64,000 nucleotides of DNA, taken from contig NW_024467119.1 of assembly GCF_017591425.1 (NCBI RefSeq), positions 78,608,894 through 78,672,893 on the forward strand, in the 5' to 3' direction. A program made the position numbers and the translations under genes. The stretch is from Ochotona curzoniae (Eukaryota > Chordata > Mammalia > Lagomorpha > Ochotonidae). This document shows positions 1 to 11,010 of the stretch, piece after piece; position 1 is the stretch's first letter; every line of letters starts with the position of its first letter. Below the pieces are notes generated by a model. It searched no databases. It saw nothing but the letters and a program-made list of their open reading frames with translations, and was not told the origin of the DNA.

Positions 1-445
1 AGTGACTCCCCACATCCCTAGCTCAGCACTTCCACCTCCTGTGCCATGGCTTTTGATTGTACAAAGGGTGCAGTTGTCTGGCCCAATCCTCCCCCAGAGC
101 TGACTATTGTGCTCATCAGCAGTTGCCTTGGCCTGGTCAGGGTGACTCCCCAGAATTCCTACCAAGCTCACCCCCTGATCTGGCACTCTGATCAGGTGCT
201 GCAGCCTGGCCCAGCTCACCCCCGCCCCCCCAACTTCATGTTCACTGGCAGATGTAACAGTCCTACCCCAGGATGCCCTCCAAGCACTCCCACCTGGCTG
301 ACGTCCAAGCCCAGCTCTCTGGTATGTCACGGGTCAGAGACCCAGCCTTGGAAGACCCCGCAGGCTCCCCAATACACTCCATCACCTGTCCTAGCTTTCT
401 TGCTCATGCAGAGATACAGTGGCCTCTTCTATGGAGTTCCTTAGC
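1..445 (-). mobile_element. Tandem-repeat retroelement family, third member (truncated by window edge)
   Basis: Read on the minus strand this GC-rich stretch shows the same degenerate module as the elements at 36150-37590 and 55978-57990: blocks like CCAGTGAACATGAAG, then a G-rich run, then GAGCTGGGCCAGGCTGCAGC and CACC, repeated with variation. The A-rich 3' end, if present, would lie left of the window, so neither a tail nor target duplications can be checked. The apparent 132-codon plus-strand frame here is a by-product of the GC-rich repeats. Similarity is by eye and modest. Confidence 0.35.
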
Positions 446-1164
446 AAGCATTTTATATACCTCAAATAGCCCTCAATGACCCCCTTCTAGCCTGACCCAA
501 GTTTGGGGCACAGGTCTGGCAGTGGAGTTGGGGTTGTTGGTAACCTTGTGTGACCCTTACCCAATAGTGTTGGTATATGCTTCATTTCATAAGAAACCAC
601 TAAACTGTCTTCCAAAATGGCTGTTTGCTTTATTCCTTGCTCCCACCAATGTGCAAGAATTGAAATGCGTTGTTCTACATCTCTTGTTCCTGTCAAGGTG
701 GTTTTTTGTTTTGTTCTGTTTGGTTTTCTTTTTAGCCATTCTAATAGGTATTTAATCATACCTGATGGTAGCTTAGCTCGCATTTCCGTAATGATGAACA
801 ATACTGAACATCCTTTCACGTGCTTCTTTGCCATCTGGCTAGCTACTGTGATGACAGACCTGTTAAAGCGTCTTGCCCATTTTATATGGAGCTGTTTGTT
901 TTCTTCTGATGGAGTTGTGTATGTTCTTATATATTCTGACATGTATTAGACATGTGCTTTGCAAACATTTTTTCACAGTTTGTGGTTTTGAGAATTGTCT
1001 TAACTTTGTCTTCCAAAGAACAAACATTCTTCATTGTGATGAAGATCAATTTATCAATTGGATTGTGTTTTGGTTTTGCATCTAAGAAAACTCAGGGCTC
1101 TTTAATTCAGGGTCATGAGATAATTTCTCCTTCCTGTTCTTCTCCTCCCTTTTTTCCTCCTCTT

Positions 1165-1441
1165 TCTTTTTGGATTTAATTTTTAAAGAGACACAGGGAG
1201 AGAGAGAGAGAGCTTCCATCTGCTGGCTCACTCTCCTAGATGGCCACAATAGTCAAAAATGCATCAAGCCAAAGTCAGGAACCAGGAGCTTCATCCAGGT
1301 ATCCCACAAGGATGGCAGGAATCCTAGCACTTGCACCATCTTACACTGCTTTCCCAGGCCATTAGCAGGGGGCTGATTGTGGAAAATGGGGACTTGAACT
1401 AGCACCTACATGGGCTGCCAGGAGTGCTGTAATGCCAGCCC
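1165..1441 (-). mobile_element. CSINE, old copy inside L1
   Basis: A minus-strand lagomorph tRNA-derived SINE. The plus strand starts with a T-rich tail, then GAGA repeats (1196-1210), TTCCATCTGCTGGCTCACTC, and ends with the complement of the SINE head, AATGCCAGCC. L1 sequence continues on both sides, which dates the insertion after the L1. It is strongly diverged. Confidence 0.8.
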
Positions 1442-1730
1442 CTGCAGGGTCTGATTCTTCCACCACCATTCATAGAAACCCTATCCTTTCTCCATTGGAT
1501 TGCTTTTGCATTTAGGTCTAGGTCTAAAATTCAACTGATGCTACATGTGTGTATATGTGTCTTACATTCTCCTCTGTTTGGTTGATCTAGATGATTATTC
1601 TTTCACCAGTTTAGGGCCATCTTGATTATGATGGCTTTATCATAAGTCTTGACATAAGGCATGTGGGTCATCAAAGTTTGTTTTGTCTATGAAAGTCCCT
1701 ACATACATCTTAGAATCACCATGCTGATTT

Positions 1731-1858
1731 TTTTAAATAAAGTTTATTTAAAGGTGACGTGATCACAAGCATGTGGGGCCATGTCCAGGGGAGAAATGGG
1801 CTGGGAGGGGGAAGGTGGAAGAGAGAAATGTTTCTGTCTTCCATCCTGTGCCCCACAC
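1731..1858 (-). mobile_element. Insertion of unknown origin with polyA-signal-like end
   Basis: About 128 bp interrupt otherwise continuous L1 sequence. On the minus strand the insert ends in TTTAAATAAACTTTATTT followed by A's, so it has AATAAA next to an A-rich tail. The rest is C/T-rich and does not match the CSINE body. It could be a 5'-truncated retrocopy of an mRNA 3' UTR or a rearranged SINE end. No clean target duplication was seen. Confidence 0.4.
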
Positions 1859-2026
1859 CTCCAAAAACAGGGTCTAACTGGGAATTTTTTGGGCTGCAGT
1901 GAATCTATAGATTAATTTCAGGAAAATTGGTATTTCAGCAAATGAGATTGAAATTTCTAATCTAAAGAAGAGCTCTCCATTTATTTAGAACTTAGATTTT
2001 TTTCATCAGAATTTTGTAGTTCTCAG

Positions 2027-2340
2027 TGGCCAGTGCAGTGGTATAACAAGCTAATCCTCTGCTTTTGGAGTCAGCATCCCATATGGGTGCCAGTTCATGT
2101 CCTAGCTGCTCCACTTCTGAATCAGCTCCTTGCCTGTGGCCAAGGCAGGCAGCAGCACATGGTCCAAGGCCTTGGGCCTCTGCAGCCACATGGAAGAGCT
2201 GGGAGAAGCTTCTGGCTCCCGGCCTCGGATTGGCCCAACTCTAGGCAGTGCAGTCAGATAGGCAGTGAATCAGTGGATGGGAGACCTCTCTCTGTGTATA
2301 GTTCTCTGTAACTCTTTCTAGTAAGATAAATACAACTTAG
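2027..2340 (+). mobile_element. CSINE with target duplication, inside L1
   Basis: Full-length plus-strand copy: head TGGCCAGTGCAGTGG, body with CATCCCATATGGGTGCCAG, and 3' end GATAAATACAACTT. It is flanked by GTAGTTCTCAG (2016-2026) and GTAGTTTTCAG (2341-2351). Both flanks also belong to L1, as expected for a target-site duplication made inside that element. Confidence 0.85.
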
Positions 2341-2439
2341 GTAGTTTTCAGAATATAGATCTTGCACACTTAAATTCTAACCTTTGTACATAGTTTTTAG
2401 GTGCCATTATATTTTTGGGGGAAAGTGTGCTTTAGAAAA

Positions 2440-2778
2440 ATCTGTTTTTGAAAGGTGGGGTGGTAGAAAAAGTTGGAGAGAGAGAGAGAGAGAGGAAGAG
2501 AGAGAGAAAGAGATTTTTACATTTACTGGTTCACTCCCCAAATAATGAGTATAGCCAAGGCTGGGTCAAGACAAAGTCAGGAGGCCACGACTCTATTTGG
2601 GCTTCCCACATGGGTGGCAGGGCTCAACTACTTGGGCAATCTTCTGCTGTCTTCCCTGGCGTATTAACATGGAACTGGATCAGAGGCAGAGCCGCCAGAA
2701 CTCAAAGCAGCACTCCAATATGAGATGACAATGTCACAAGCTATGGCTAAAGCCATTGCACCATAACCCAAGCCCTTG
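2440..2778 (-). mobile_element. CSINE at an L1 deletion junction
   Basis: Minus-strand copy: GA-rich tail side at 2477-2512, GGTTCACTCCCCAAATAATG, ACATGGGTGGCAGG, and a degraded head near 2755-2778. L1 sequence left and right of it is not contiguous in the L1 order, so the SINE sits where about 1.3 kb of L1 was lost. Confidence 0.8.
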
Positions 2779-3361
2779 TACAGAAAGATTTTTAGCTACA
2801 AATTAAATTTAGTTAATAAGATGTAAGATAACTTGAGTTATCTATGTATTCTCAAATATACCTTTTATAGTCTTTGCATCAGACTCACTGGCTTTGTGGG
2901 CATAATGCTGTTCATACCATCTCTCATTAACTATGTCTGTGTGATTTGTAGGTGATGTTCCTCTTTCATTCCCCGTATTACTATTTGCAGTCCCCGCTCC
3001 ACCACCCTCTCCCAGTTCTTTTTCTCTCATTCAGTGTGGATAGAGGCTTATCAACTATATGCATGTTAAGGAACTACTTTGTTTCATTCTTTGTCTTTCT
3101 TGTTTTTCTGTTTTTGATGGTATTGATTTCTGCTCCTATTTTTATTTCTTCCTGCTTTCTGTTTATTTTATGTTTAGCTTGTTCTTTTTAGAGTGAAAGT
3201 GTATGTTATTGATTTAGATTTTTCTTGTTTCTAAGTAGGTGTTTATAGCTTTACACTTGCTTCTAAGCACTGTTTCAGCTGCACCTTACAAATTTTAATG
3301 GTCTATGCTTTAACTCTTGTTCAAACTAATTTTGTAAAAAGTTTTTATATTTAATTTTCTT

Positions 3362-3666
3362 TATTTAAAAGGCAGAGACACATACTCATGCATACTCACA
3401 GAAAGAGACAGGAATAGAGACAAAGAAAGATCTTGCATGAGCTGGTTATCTCCTTTTAATTTTTGCTCACCTGAGTCAGACCGGGACCAAGGTGAAGCCA
3501 GGAGCCCAGAAGTCAATCCAGGCCTCCCAGGTGGTGGACAGTGTCCAGCTACTTGAGTTATCACCTGTTGCCTCCCTGGAATCAGGTGTAGAGTGGGGTC
3601 TGAATCCAGACACCCTGTACAGGTGTGAGTATGCAATGGTATCTTAGCTGCTGCACCACAACCTGT
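3362..3666 (-). mobile_element. CSINE inside L1
   Basis: Minus-strand copy. The tail side CTTTATTTAAAAGGCAGAG is followed by a diverged body and the head complement CTGCTGCACCACAACCTG. L1 resumes at about 3667 with sequence that follows on from that left of the SINE. Confidence 0.8.
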
Positions 3667-3903
3667 TTTCTAATTCCCCTGTGACTTTTGCTTTGATCAC
3701 ATTTTATGTTGAAGTATGTACTGGAAAATATCTGTTAATTATTCAGGTTTCTACCTATGTCCTCCTAATTTAATTCTACTGAACCAGAATATGACCAATA
3801 AACATATTTTTGTTACATCTATTACATTTCCTAAGATTTAATTTATGGCACAGAATATGACCTGTCCTTTGAATTTTCCTTGGGCACTTGAAATCTGAAT
3901 GTG

Positions 3904-4034
3904 TTGGGAGATCTGAAGGCTTTGACATGAGTGAATCTTGGCCATTGTAGCGTTTCTGAGACTGGACGACTGGATGAAACGCCTCTCTTTCTCTTTCTCA
4001 CCGACTCTTCTTTTCAAAATATCATACAAAAGTA
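3904..4034 (+). mobile_element. 5'-truncated CSINE with target duplication
   Basis: Only the 3' third is present (TTGGCCATTGTAGC, GACTGGATGAAACG, pyrimidine stretch, TTTTCAAAATATCATAC). GAATGTG at 3897-3903 and 4035-4041 flanks it. The second copy lies in frame with the L1 order, so this is a truncated insertion and not an L1 variant. Confidence 0.7.
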
Positions 4035-5738
4035 GAATGTGCATTGTCCTGCTGCAGGGTGGAGGGTTCTATGAATGTCAGGGCCAAGTGAGCAGCAGTG
4101 GCAGTCAATTATTTTTCTCCTAAGTCTTTGTTTCCTGTTCGTGCTACCTAATGCTGAGAGAAAATCTCCAGATATCATTTCAAGTTTGCCTATTCCTCTT
4201 TTTAGTTCTTTCAGTTTTAGCTTTATGTATTTAAAATTCCTGTTATTAGGTGCGTTCTTGTTTATGATTGCTTCTCCTTAACAAACTGACTCATTTATTA
4301 TTATGTTCCATCTTTTTGTAACTCTGACAATATCCCCTGTGCTGAAGTCTCCATTTTCATATATAAAATATGCTTCTTGCAGAGAGCATCTAATTGAACA
4401 TCACTTTTTAAGCCAAACTATCCTTTAATTGATGTATCCGGTAACTTGGATTTAATACAATTATTGACACAAATCTGTCATCATGCTAGTTTTAATTTTT
4501 TCAAAAATATGTTTTCTTTATTCCCTTTTCTGAACATTTTTTTCTTTTGTTTTAGTCCTTGTGTTAACTTATTTATGCTCTGAAAAATATGTTATTAGAT
4601 GCCCTAATTAACTAAGGTCTACCTTCACATATTATGAGATTTCATGCATAATGTAAAGATGTTACAACAGTAAACTTCTAATTCTTCTTTTTTTTTATTA
4701 TCATGTGTTGTTCATTTATAGATGTAATAAACCCAAAGTGTATCCTTATGTTTCAGAGAGTCAGTTACCTTTTGTTTTAAGAATGATCAAAAATAGTAAA
4801 AACACTTAATCTCCATTTTCTCCATTTTCAGAGTCTTTATTTCTGGAGGTAGGTCTAATTTCTGGTGGATATCATGTTCTGTCTGCTGGAAGGTCATCCT
4901 TCAAAATTATTGTTAAGTTTAGAGTCGCCACTATTGGGAAAATCACTCAGCTTTTGCTTGTCTGAAACCTTATTTTGAAAGACACTATGGCTGGAAATAG
5001 AAATCTAGGTTTATAGTTTTGTTTTGTTGATCCTTTCAGTATTTAAAAATTAGCATCATGTAGTGTCAGAATATAAATCAATTGTAATTCTGATCTTTTT
5101 CTTGTGTTCTGTTTTCTTCTGTGTTGTTTCTAGGAGTTTGCAAATAATGTGTCAGGCACATCAATGCTTCCTTCTCTGCTGCCTCTTTTTACCCCCTGCA
5201 TGAGGTATGCTGAGTTCTTGGGTCTATCAGTTGATGTTTTTCTTCATTTTTAAAAAAAATTCCATGCCATTGCTTTTTCAGAAATATTTTTTCTTCCTTG
5301 TTCTCTTTCTTATCCTTTGGGATTTCAGTGACAAGTACACTGGGGCTTTTGTATGGCTTCACAGTTCTGTTCCATCTTTCTCACTTTTTTCCTTTTGGAT
5401 GCCTCAGTTCGAGTAACTTCTATCGATGTTTTTCAAGTTCACTGATCCTCATCTGTATTAGTTTTACTTGTGAACCCTCAAGGCTACTATCAGCAGCCTA
5501 ACTGCATTAAATTTTATTGAGAACCTTGACTCTTAAAAATGAATTGATTATTTCTTGCTTTATTTTTTGTTGAGTGCTGGACATCATGTGAATCATAAGA
5601 ACTCAAACTAAACATTTAAACATAAACACAGGCATGCATGCTTTTTCTTGTACCAGGTCTTTGGTGTATGGGTTGAGTCGATTTAGTTAGAAGCACTAAT
5701 AAGTTTGAGTTTGATTAGTCTTAGGGCCACAGGCATCT

Positions 5739-5939
5739 CAGTGGTTTTCAACAAGAGATACATTTTACCCTCAAGGGAAATTTACCAATGTCTGGTGAGA
5801 TTTTGGATTGTCATGAGTTAATACTGGGAAAAATAGAAGCCAGGGAAACTGCTAAACATACAATAGTGTACAAGACAAGCACCTGCAACAAATAATTATG
5901 TAACCCAAAATGCTAATATGGCAAGGCTGGGAAACCCTG
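5739..5939 (+). mobile_element. MER20 (hAT-Charlie MITE)
   Basis: Near full length, about 200 bp. It starts CAGTGGTTTTCAACAAG, contains AATGTCTGGTGAGATTTTGG and TGCTAAACATACAATAG, and ends GGGAAACCCTG. These are the hallmark blocks of MER20, a non-autonomous hAT element shared by placental mammals. An 8-bp target duplication is not evident. Confidence 0.8.
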
Positions 5940-7963
5940 ATCTGACTTCGAATTATAATCAGGATGTGAGGTAGGTTCTGTAGCTCTGTTCCCAATGAAC
6001 CTACAGCACTGTCATTTTTCAGTGCTCCCGTGTACCTGTGTTTCAGAGAGGATCTCGTACCATGTAACTCCCCCTCGCCCAGCAGTAGATAGCGATCCCT
6101 TGTCTGTTGCATTTGTTTTCCTGGTGGGAGGTGGGAAGAGAGAGAGGGGGTGATGTCTCTGCTCTCCTGGATCATCCTTACTCCTGACAGGCTCTGAGTC
6201 CTGCGTCTCATTGGTGGGGCTTGCTTGGTGACCTTGCCCTTCCTCTCCATGGCCGCTAAAGCCAAGTCAGCCTTTGGTGGGTCTTGGGTGCCAGAAGACT
6301 TTGTGTTCTCCCCAGCATTAAATGATTTCTCATGGCCTTGATGCAGGAGCCTGTGCCCAGGACAGCTTCCTGCCTCTTACCTGGAGGTGTAGGTGCTCCT
6401 TCGTTGCCCTTTATCTGTGTCCCATAGGTATCAGGGGCTCTAGGCATTTTCAGGAGCTTAAGGCCTCTGCTCCACGGAGGAAGACTGTTTCCTGCAGTGG
6501 GCACTATGCCTTCCTCCAGGTTGCTCACTCTGGTCTCCAGCCTTGCCCAAGCTTACCTGGGAGTTTCTACAGAAAAGTCAAGGCAGAGGAATCAGAGATG
6601 GGTGCAATGCCCACTTCTGCCTATGGTTTCTCAACATCTATGGTTTACCCTGCTCCAATTCACATTTTACTATTCATGAAAATGTTAGCTCCTCTCTTGT
6701 ACCATGAATAGGACTCGTGATGTCTCTTTCCAGTGCTCCACCAAAGCAGCCAAGGCCAAGGCCAGGTTTTCCAGAGGAGCCTGTCTTCCCTTAGATTGTA
6801 GACAACTTGGCTGCACTGTGACCTAAGCTCTCTCACAGTTCAGGAAAAAAAAAATAAATTTGATAACTTATCCAGATTTTTCTTCTTTTGCTCTTCTGGG
6901 CAACACCTGTACTGGGCCTAAGATCTTAAATACACTCTGTTTAATGGCAACACACATTCCTTTGAGGCAAATGTGTTCACAAGGATGAGCAAGCAAGGGA
7001 TGAGGGCAGTAGAAGGCAGAAGCCAGACTGGTTCTTGTACGACTTTGCCTTGCGTGTGAATTCCTTGCAGCAGTCTGAAGCAAGCTTTCTCTAAGTTAAA
7101 ATGAAAGTCTTCAAAACATATGCTGAATTCCATGGAAAAAAATGCTAAAAAGACCAAAAAACCTACAGTCTTTCCTTATGTGAGGACAAGCGTATGTGGT
7201 TTTGTGTGGCTTCCAGGATCACGAGCTTTCATGGTTGTATGCCACCTGAAAAGAGTGAAGATAACAAAGCGAGAAAGATATGATGCTCTGAGTTAAAATG
7301 GTGAATTCATAAAGGAGCTTCTACCCTAGGTGCAGATTTTATTATTGATGAAAATGTTGTCTCTCAGAAGCCAATGCCCTCCATGCCATATTTCAAAACA
7401 GACAAGATTGGCCCCAGGAGTCTGCCTGTTTATTCACCTGTGCCAGTATTTTATTATTATTATTACTAGGACTGCTACTGAAATGGTCTAGCTTCAGACA
7501 TCCATAGGTGTGAGGGATTTGTCCCAATCCCATTTTTGTCCTCATAAATTCTATTATTTTTGTAGCATGACTTTTGGGGAAGGGAGCTTTTAAGAATTTA
7601 ATAATGGTAACATAGCAAAAAAAAAGGGCAGGTGGGGGGGAAACTTTAATATGTATCTTTTTCTGATGAGAGCAATATGTGCCTATTACTAAAAAGACTG
7701 AAAACTACAGCAAAGGAGAAAATAATCAATTACCAGTCATTATTATTCCACTTGTGAGTAATCTGAAACATCATGCCCATTTCTTTTCCAAGCTCACATG
7801 CATTTACCTTAAATGTAATAGAAACATAACAGGAACCAAGATGTATTCGCCAAGAATGGCAAACTGTTGTTCACAATTAAGTTTTGCACTGGGGAAGAAC
7901 AGAGTACTGAAGCAGGAAAATCTATCACACCAACACAGAGTAGCAGATCTCCAGCCTGAGATA
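5940..7963. other. Mostly unrecognised sequence
   Basis: No gene, SINE or LINE is recognised. There is a small A-run (6845-6855), a TTA repeat (7451-7466) and a G-run after an A-run (7615-7641). The first kilobase might still belong to the 5' region of the L1 to the left. Short open frames of up to 137 codons lack any motif. Confidence 0.4.
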
Positions 7964-8029
7964 GCAACACTGCATGAAATGGCAACACTGCATGAAATGG
8001 CAACACTGCATGAAATGGCAACACTGCAT
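7964..8029. repeat. 18-bp tandem repeat, about 3.7 copies
   Basis: The unit GCAACACTGCATGAAATG repeats without a mismatch. It ends in a partial copy 32 bases before the start of the young CSINE at 8062. The unit is a multiple of three, so it gives a repeating peptide in open frames, which is not evidence of coding. Confidence 0.95.
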
Positions 8030-8061
8030 AGCAGAGGATGGCACATTCAAAACTTCAGCCT

Positions 8062-8378
8062 AGGGCCTGGGCACAGTGGCGCAAGTGGTTAAAGGTCCTC
8101 GCCTTGCATGCCCGGGATCCCATATGGGCGCCGGTTCTATCCCGGCAGCCCCACTTCCCTTCCAGCTCCCTGCCTGTAGCCCGGGAAGGCAGTGGACCCT
8201 GCACCCGCGTGGGAGACCTGGAAGAGTCTCCTGGCTTCAGATCGGCATAGCATCGGCCATTGTGCTCACTTAAGGAGTGAATCATCGGACAGAAGATCTT
8301 CCTCTCTGTCTCTCCTCTCTGTATATCCGCCTTTCCAATAAAAAATAATAATAATAAAAATAAATCTTTAAAAAAAAA
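8062..8378 (+). mobile_element. Young CSINE with target duplication
   Basis: Nearly complete, low divergence: TGGCGCAAGTGGTTAAAGG (A-box region), GGTTCTATCCC (B box lacking one base), AATCATCGGACAGAAG, and a tail of AAT repeats and A's. Flanks AACTTCAGCCT lie at 8051-8061 and 8380-8390. It shares GGCATAGCATCGGCC with the copy at 29888, suggesting the same subfamily. Confidence 0.95.
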
Positions 8379-8456
8379 AAACTTCAGCCTAACTGACTGC
8401 AAACCAGATGCCTTTAAGTATCCAAACCTGTAGTGGAACTCGCCAGGCAAACTCAT

Positions 8457-8645
8457 GAGGGTGCTTCAAACATAGCTGGAAGTGGAATCAAAAGGTAAGT
8501 TGTTTTGTAGCAATCAGTTTTTAAATCCGTCAATGTTTTTACTAAACAAAAAGCATGACAAATGCCTATTATGAAAAACTTCCACATGGATTTCAACATT
8601 TTGCACTCAAATAAACTCACCATTGAATTGCATTTGCCATCATAT
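8457..8645. mobile_element. Mariner-like (Hsmar2-like) pieces in opposite orientation
   Basis: The left piece starts GAGGGTGCTTCAAACATAG and runs into AATCAAAAGGTAAGTTG. The right piece reads GCCTATTATGAAAAACTT, TTTCAACATTTTGCACTC and AAATAAACTCACC, which is the opposite strand of the same element type. Compare 20502-20627 and 24724-24815. Confidence 0.55.
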
Positions 8646-9662
8646 GCAAATATGTAACCAAGGATTTATTACAGGAATGGGCTCCCATGATGATAGAGAC
8701 CAAGGAGTCCCATGACCTGCTGGCTGCGAAGCCCAAGGTCTAGGCCAGGCTGATCCTGGAGACCTGGAATCAGACTGCTGGTCAGTGGAAGGGGCTGCTG
8801 TGCAGCCCAAGGCTGGAGGCGTGAGCACCAGCAGCTCTCATGTCTGGCGACAGGAGAAGATGAATGGCCTAGTTTAAGAAGCGAGTTTTAGGGACCTTGA
8901 TGACCTTGACATTTGGGGTCTTTAAACTTTAAAAGGCAATCTCCTGAACTGAAGGCATAAAAATTTATGACTCATGCGAATCAATTAAAACTTCTTTTGG
9001 CATGTGTACTACGGGAAGTAACCCATACCACAGCCTTCCAGTACACCTTCAACACTAATTGTGTAATTGTGTGTTAATGGAGAGCGTCTTGCTGAATCAG
9101 CTGCATGAACCACCTTGTGCAACGTTCTCTACTCAGTCTTGAACTTGGAGATTCTGCAAATGACTAGAAAGGAACGAACAAGACAGAGTAATTAAATCTC
9201 AATATGGCATGCATCTTGTGTTTATATAATAGTCTACTTATTATAAGAAGGCCTTGGAAAAATCTCCCTGCACACACAAGAAAGTGTCTGCACCCCTTTT
9301 CTCCGCTCAAGAAAGAAGACCTGCCCCTCCAACAGAAGCAAATCTTCTTCAAATTGGCCTCTAGCTCAAAGCTAAGGATAGCATCATTTCTGAATTAAAA
9401 ACTAACCTTCAGGTATCACGCTCGCATGGATGGACATGAATACACACACAAGCCTACGCATGCAGATGCAATTATGCCTAGAGAAAGTAAAGCTGTCATT
9501 GGATTTCAAAGCAAACAACCAAACCAACCACAAACTCATAGGCCTAAGGACATACAGCTACTACATTTGCACAGTCTATTTTTGATTGCTTTTTCCATTG
9601 ATTTTGATTTGATAGATCTAATTTGAAATAGCGACTAGCAATTCATCCACAAAAAGGGCTGA
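8646..9662. other. Unique sequence, possible old LTR piece
   Basis: 8655-8850 vaguely resembles the complement of a MaLR-type LTR (TTATTACAGGAATGGGCTC and similar), at low confidence. 8930-9660 is AT-rich, without a recognised repeat, and contains compact motif-rich stretches such as TTATGACTCATGCGAATC. No gene is seen. Confidence 0.35.
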
Positions 9663-9680
9663 TTTTAAATGTAAAATTTG

Positions 9681-9982
9681 GGGCTCTGCATAATGGCTCA
9701 GTTGGCTGATCTTCCCCTAGGAAACATCAGGATCCCATTTGGGTATCTACTCATGTCTTGGTTGCTCCATTTCTCATCCAGTTGCGTGCTTATGGCCAAA
9801 GAATGCAGTGGAGGATAATCCAGAACCTTGGGACCCTGAGTCTATGTGGGCGATCTGGAGGAGGCTCCCAGCTCCTGGCGTCAAATCAGCTCAGCTCTAG
9901 CCATTGTGGCCACTTGGGGAGTGAACTTGTAGATGGAAGATCTATCTCTCTGTAAATATACCTTTCCAATAAAAATAAAAAT
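9681..9982 (+). mobile_element. CSINE with perfect 18-bp target duplication
   Basis: It starts GGCTCTGCATAATGGCTCAG and ends CCAATAAAAATAAAAAT. TTTTAAATGTAAAATTTG occurs identically at 9663-9680 and 9983-10000. The body is moderately diverged, yet the duplication is intact. Confidence 0.95.
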
Positions 9983-10004
9983 TTTTAAATGTAAAATTTG
10001 ATTT

Positions 10005-10120
10005 TAATTCATTTCAACAAATACATATTGACCCTCTCCAAGTGCCGGGAGTTACATATGGGACTGGGATTGAAGAGATGAACAAGAAATATAATGACCC
10101 TGCCCTGCAGTTTAGCAGGG
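10005..10120 (-). mobile_element. L2 3' end
   Basis: The complement of an L2 terminus: TTCATTTCAACAAATACATA, AGTGCCGGGAGTTACA, GATGAACAAGAAATATAATG and CCCTGCCCTGCAG follow the usual L2 order. Confidence 0.65.
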
Positions 10121-10678
10121 TGTCAGTATTCAGCTTGGCCACCGATTTCCTTCACATCTATCCCTAAATGTGTCCTAGCACTTCAGCTCATGCCCTTGAC
10201 TAGGCCTGTCTGCCTCTGGTAGAGTCTGCAGGACTGTGCCATGGGTAGTCTCCCTTGTTGGTGCCACACTGCTAATGTTGGTGGGGTTGGCCACTGCCTC
10301 CAGGGCTCAGAAGTAGAACTGCTACCTTGGGACCATCCCAAAATGTGTCCATTGTTAATTGTCAGAACTTAATCAAGACAAGACACATTTAGCTCCAGGT
10401 TCAATGAAGAGCCAAGCAGCCTCCTGGTAAATCCTGTCCAGGCAACAGGGCTATGGGCAGAGGGGAGAGAGACAGAGAGACAGAGAGACAGAGAGAGAAT
10501 CACATCCTGAGACAGGAAGCCAGAGGGTCTGAAAGTGACTTGTGGGTCAGGTTCACTCTTCAAAACAACTCACCCCATCCCTCAATAAAAACCAAAGAAC
10601 TCACCTTTAGGTTCCCTGAGTATTAACTTAATCTCTCCCTGATGATCTAGCAAGGCCTGCCTCTTAGAAGTCCACCCT
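10121..10678. other. Unrecognised stretch with GAGACA repeat
   Basis: 10468-10497 is a short (GAGACA)n purine repeat. 10500-10670 may be an old LTR fragment but could not be placed. No gene is seen. Confidence 0.35.
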
Positions 10679-11000
10679 GGGGCTGGCACCCTGAGATAGT
10701 AGAATAAGCGTCCGCCCACAGCACCAGCATCCCCTGCGGGTGCCAGTCATGTCCCAGCTGTTCCACTGCCGGTCCAGTTCCCTGCTCGTGACTTGGGAAA
10801 GCAGCAGAGGATGGGCCAAGTGCTTGAGCCCCTGTACTTATGTGGGAGACCTGGAAGAAGCTCCCAGCTCCTGGCTTCAGATTGACTCAGCTCAGAACTT
10901 TGAGGACATCTGGGGAGTGAAGCAGCAGATGGAAGATCTTCCTCTTTCCCTCTCTCCGTAACTCTGCCTTTTAAATAAGTCTTAAGGAAAAAAGAAAAAA
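10679..11000 (+). mobile_element. CSINE with short target duplication
   Basis: Head GGGGCTGGCACC, body CATCCCCTGCGGGTGCCAG, 3' end TTTTAAATAAGTCTTAAGG and an A/G-rich tail. GTCCACCC and GTCCACTC flank it at about 10670 and 11002. Confidence 0.85.
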
Positions 11001-11010
11001 GGTCCACTCC

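Larger units (their letters stand above)
570..5735 (-). mobile_element. Old L1 (L1M-type) LINE, fragmented host of nested insertions
   Basis: The plus strand reads as the complement of an old mammalian L1. In order there are the ORF2 end (570-1140, for example CTTCCAAAATGGCTGT and GCCATTCTAATAGG), more ORF2 (1442-1730, 1859-2026, 2341-2435), the reverse-transcriptase/endonuclease side (2790-3361, 3666-3903, 4035-about 5000) and the 5' region (to about 5735, with TTGAGTGCTGGACATCATG). It is broken by CSINEs at 1165, 2027, 2440, 3362 and 3904 and by an unknown insert at 1731. Roughly 1.3 kb of central ORF2 sequence expected between the 2435 and 2790 flanks is missing. No frame survives, so it is a dead copy. 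The exact subfamily needs a consensus alignment. Confidence 0.85.

Noticed and set aside
46..444. 132-codon plus-strand frame at the window start
   Set aside because: It lies in GC-rich repeat modules of a retroelement read backwards, and no protein motif is visible.
2448..2723. Frames with Arg/Glu repeats
   Set aside because: They translate the GAGA block of a minus-strand CSINE, which gives the same artefact at several SINEs.
7679..8092. 137-codon frame with a repeating Ala-Thr-Leu-His-Glu-Met peptide
   Set aside because: The repeat comes from an 18-bp tandem array and the frame runs into a SINE. There is no sign of selection on protein.
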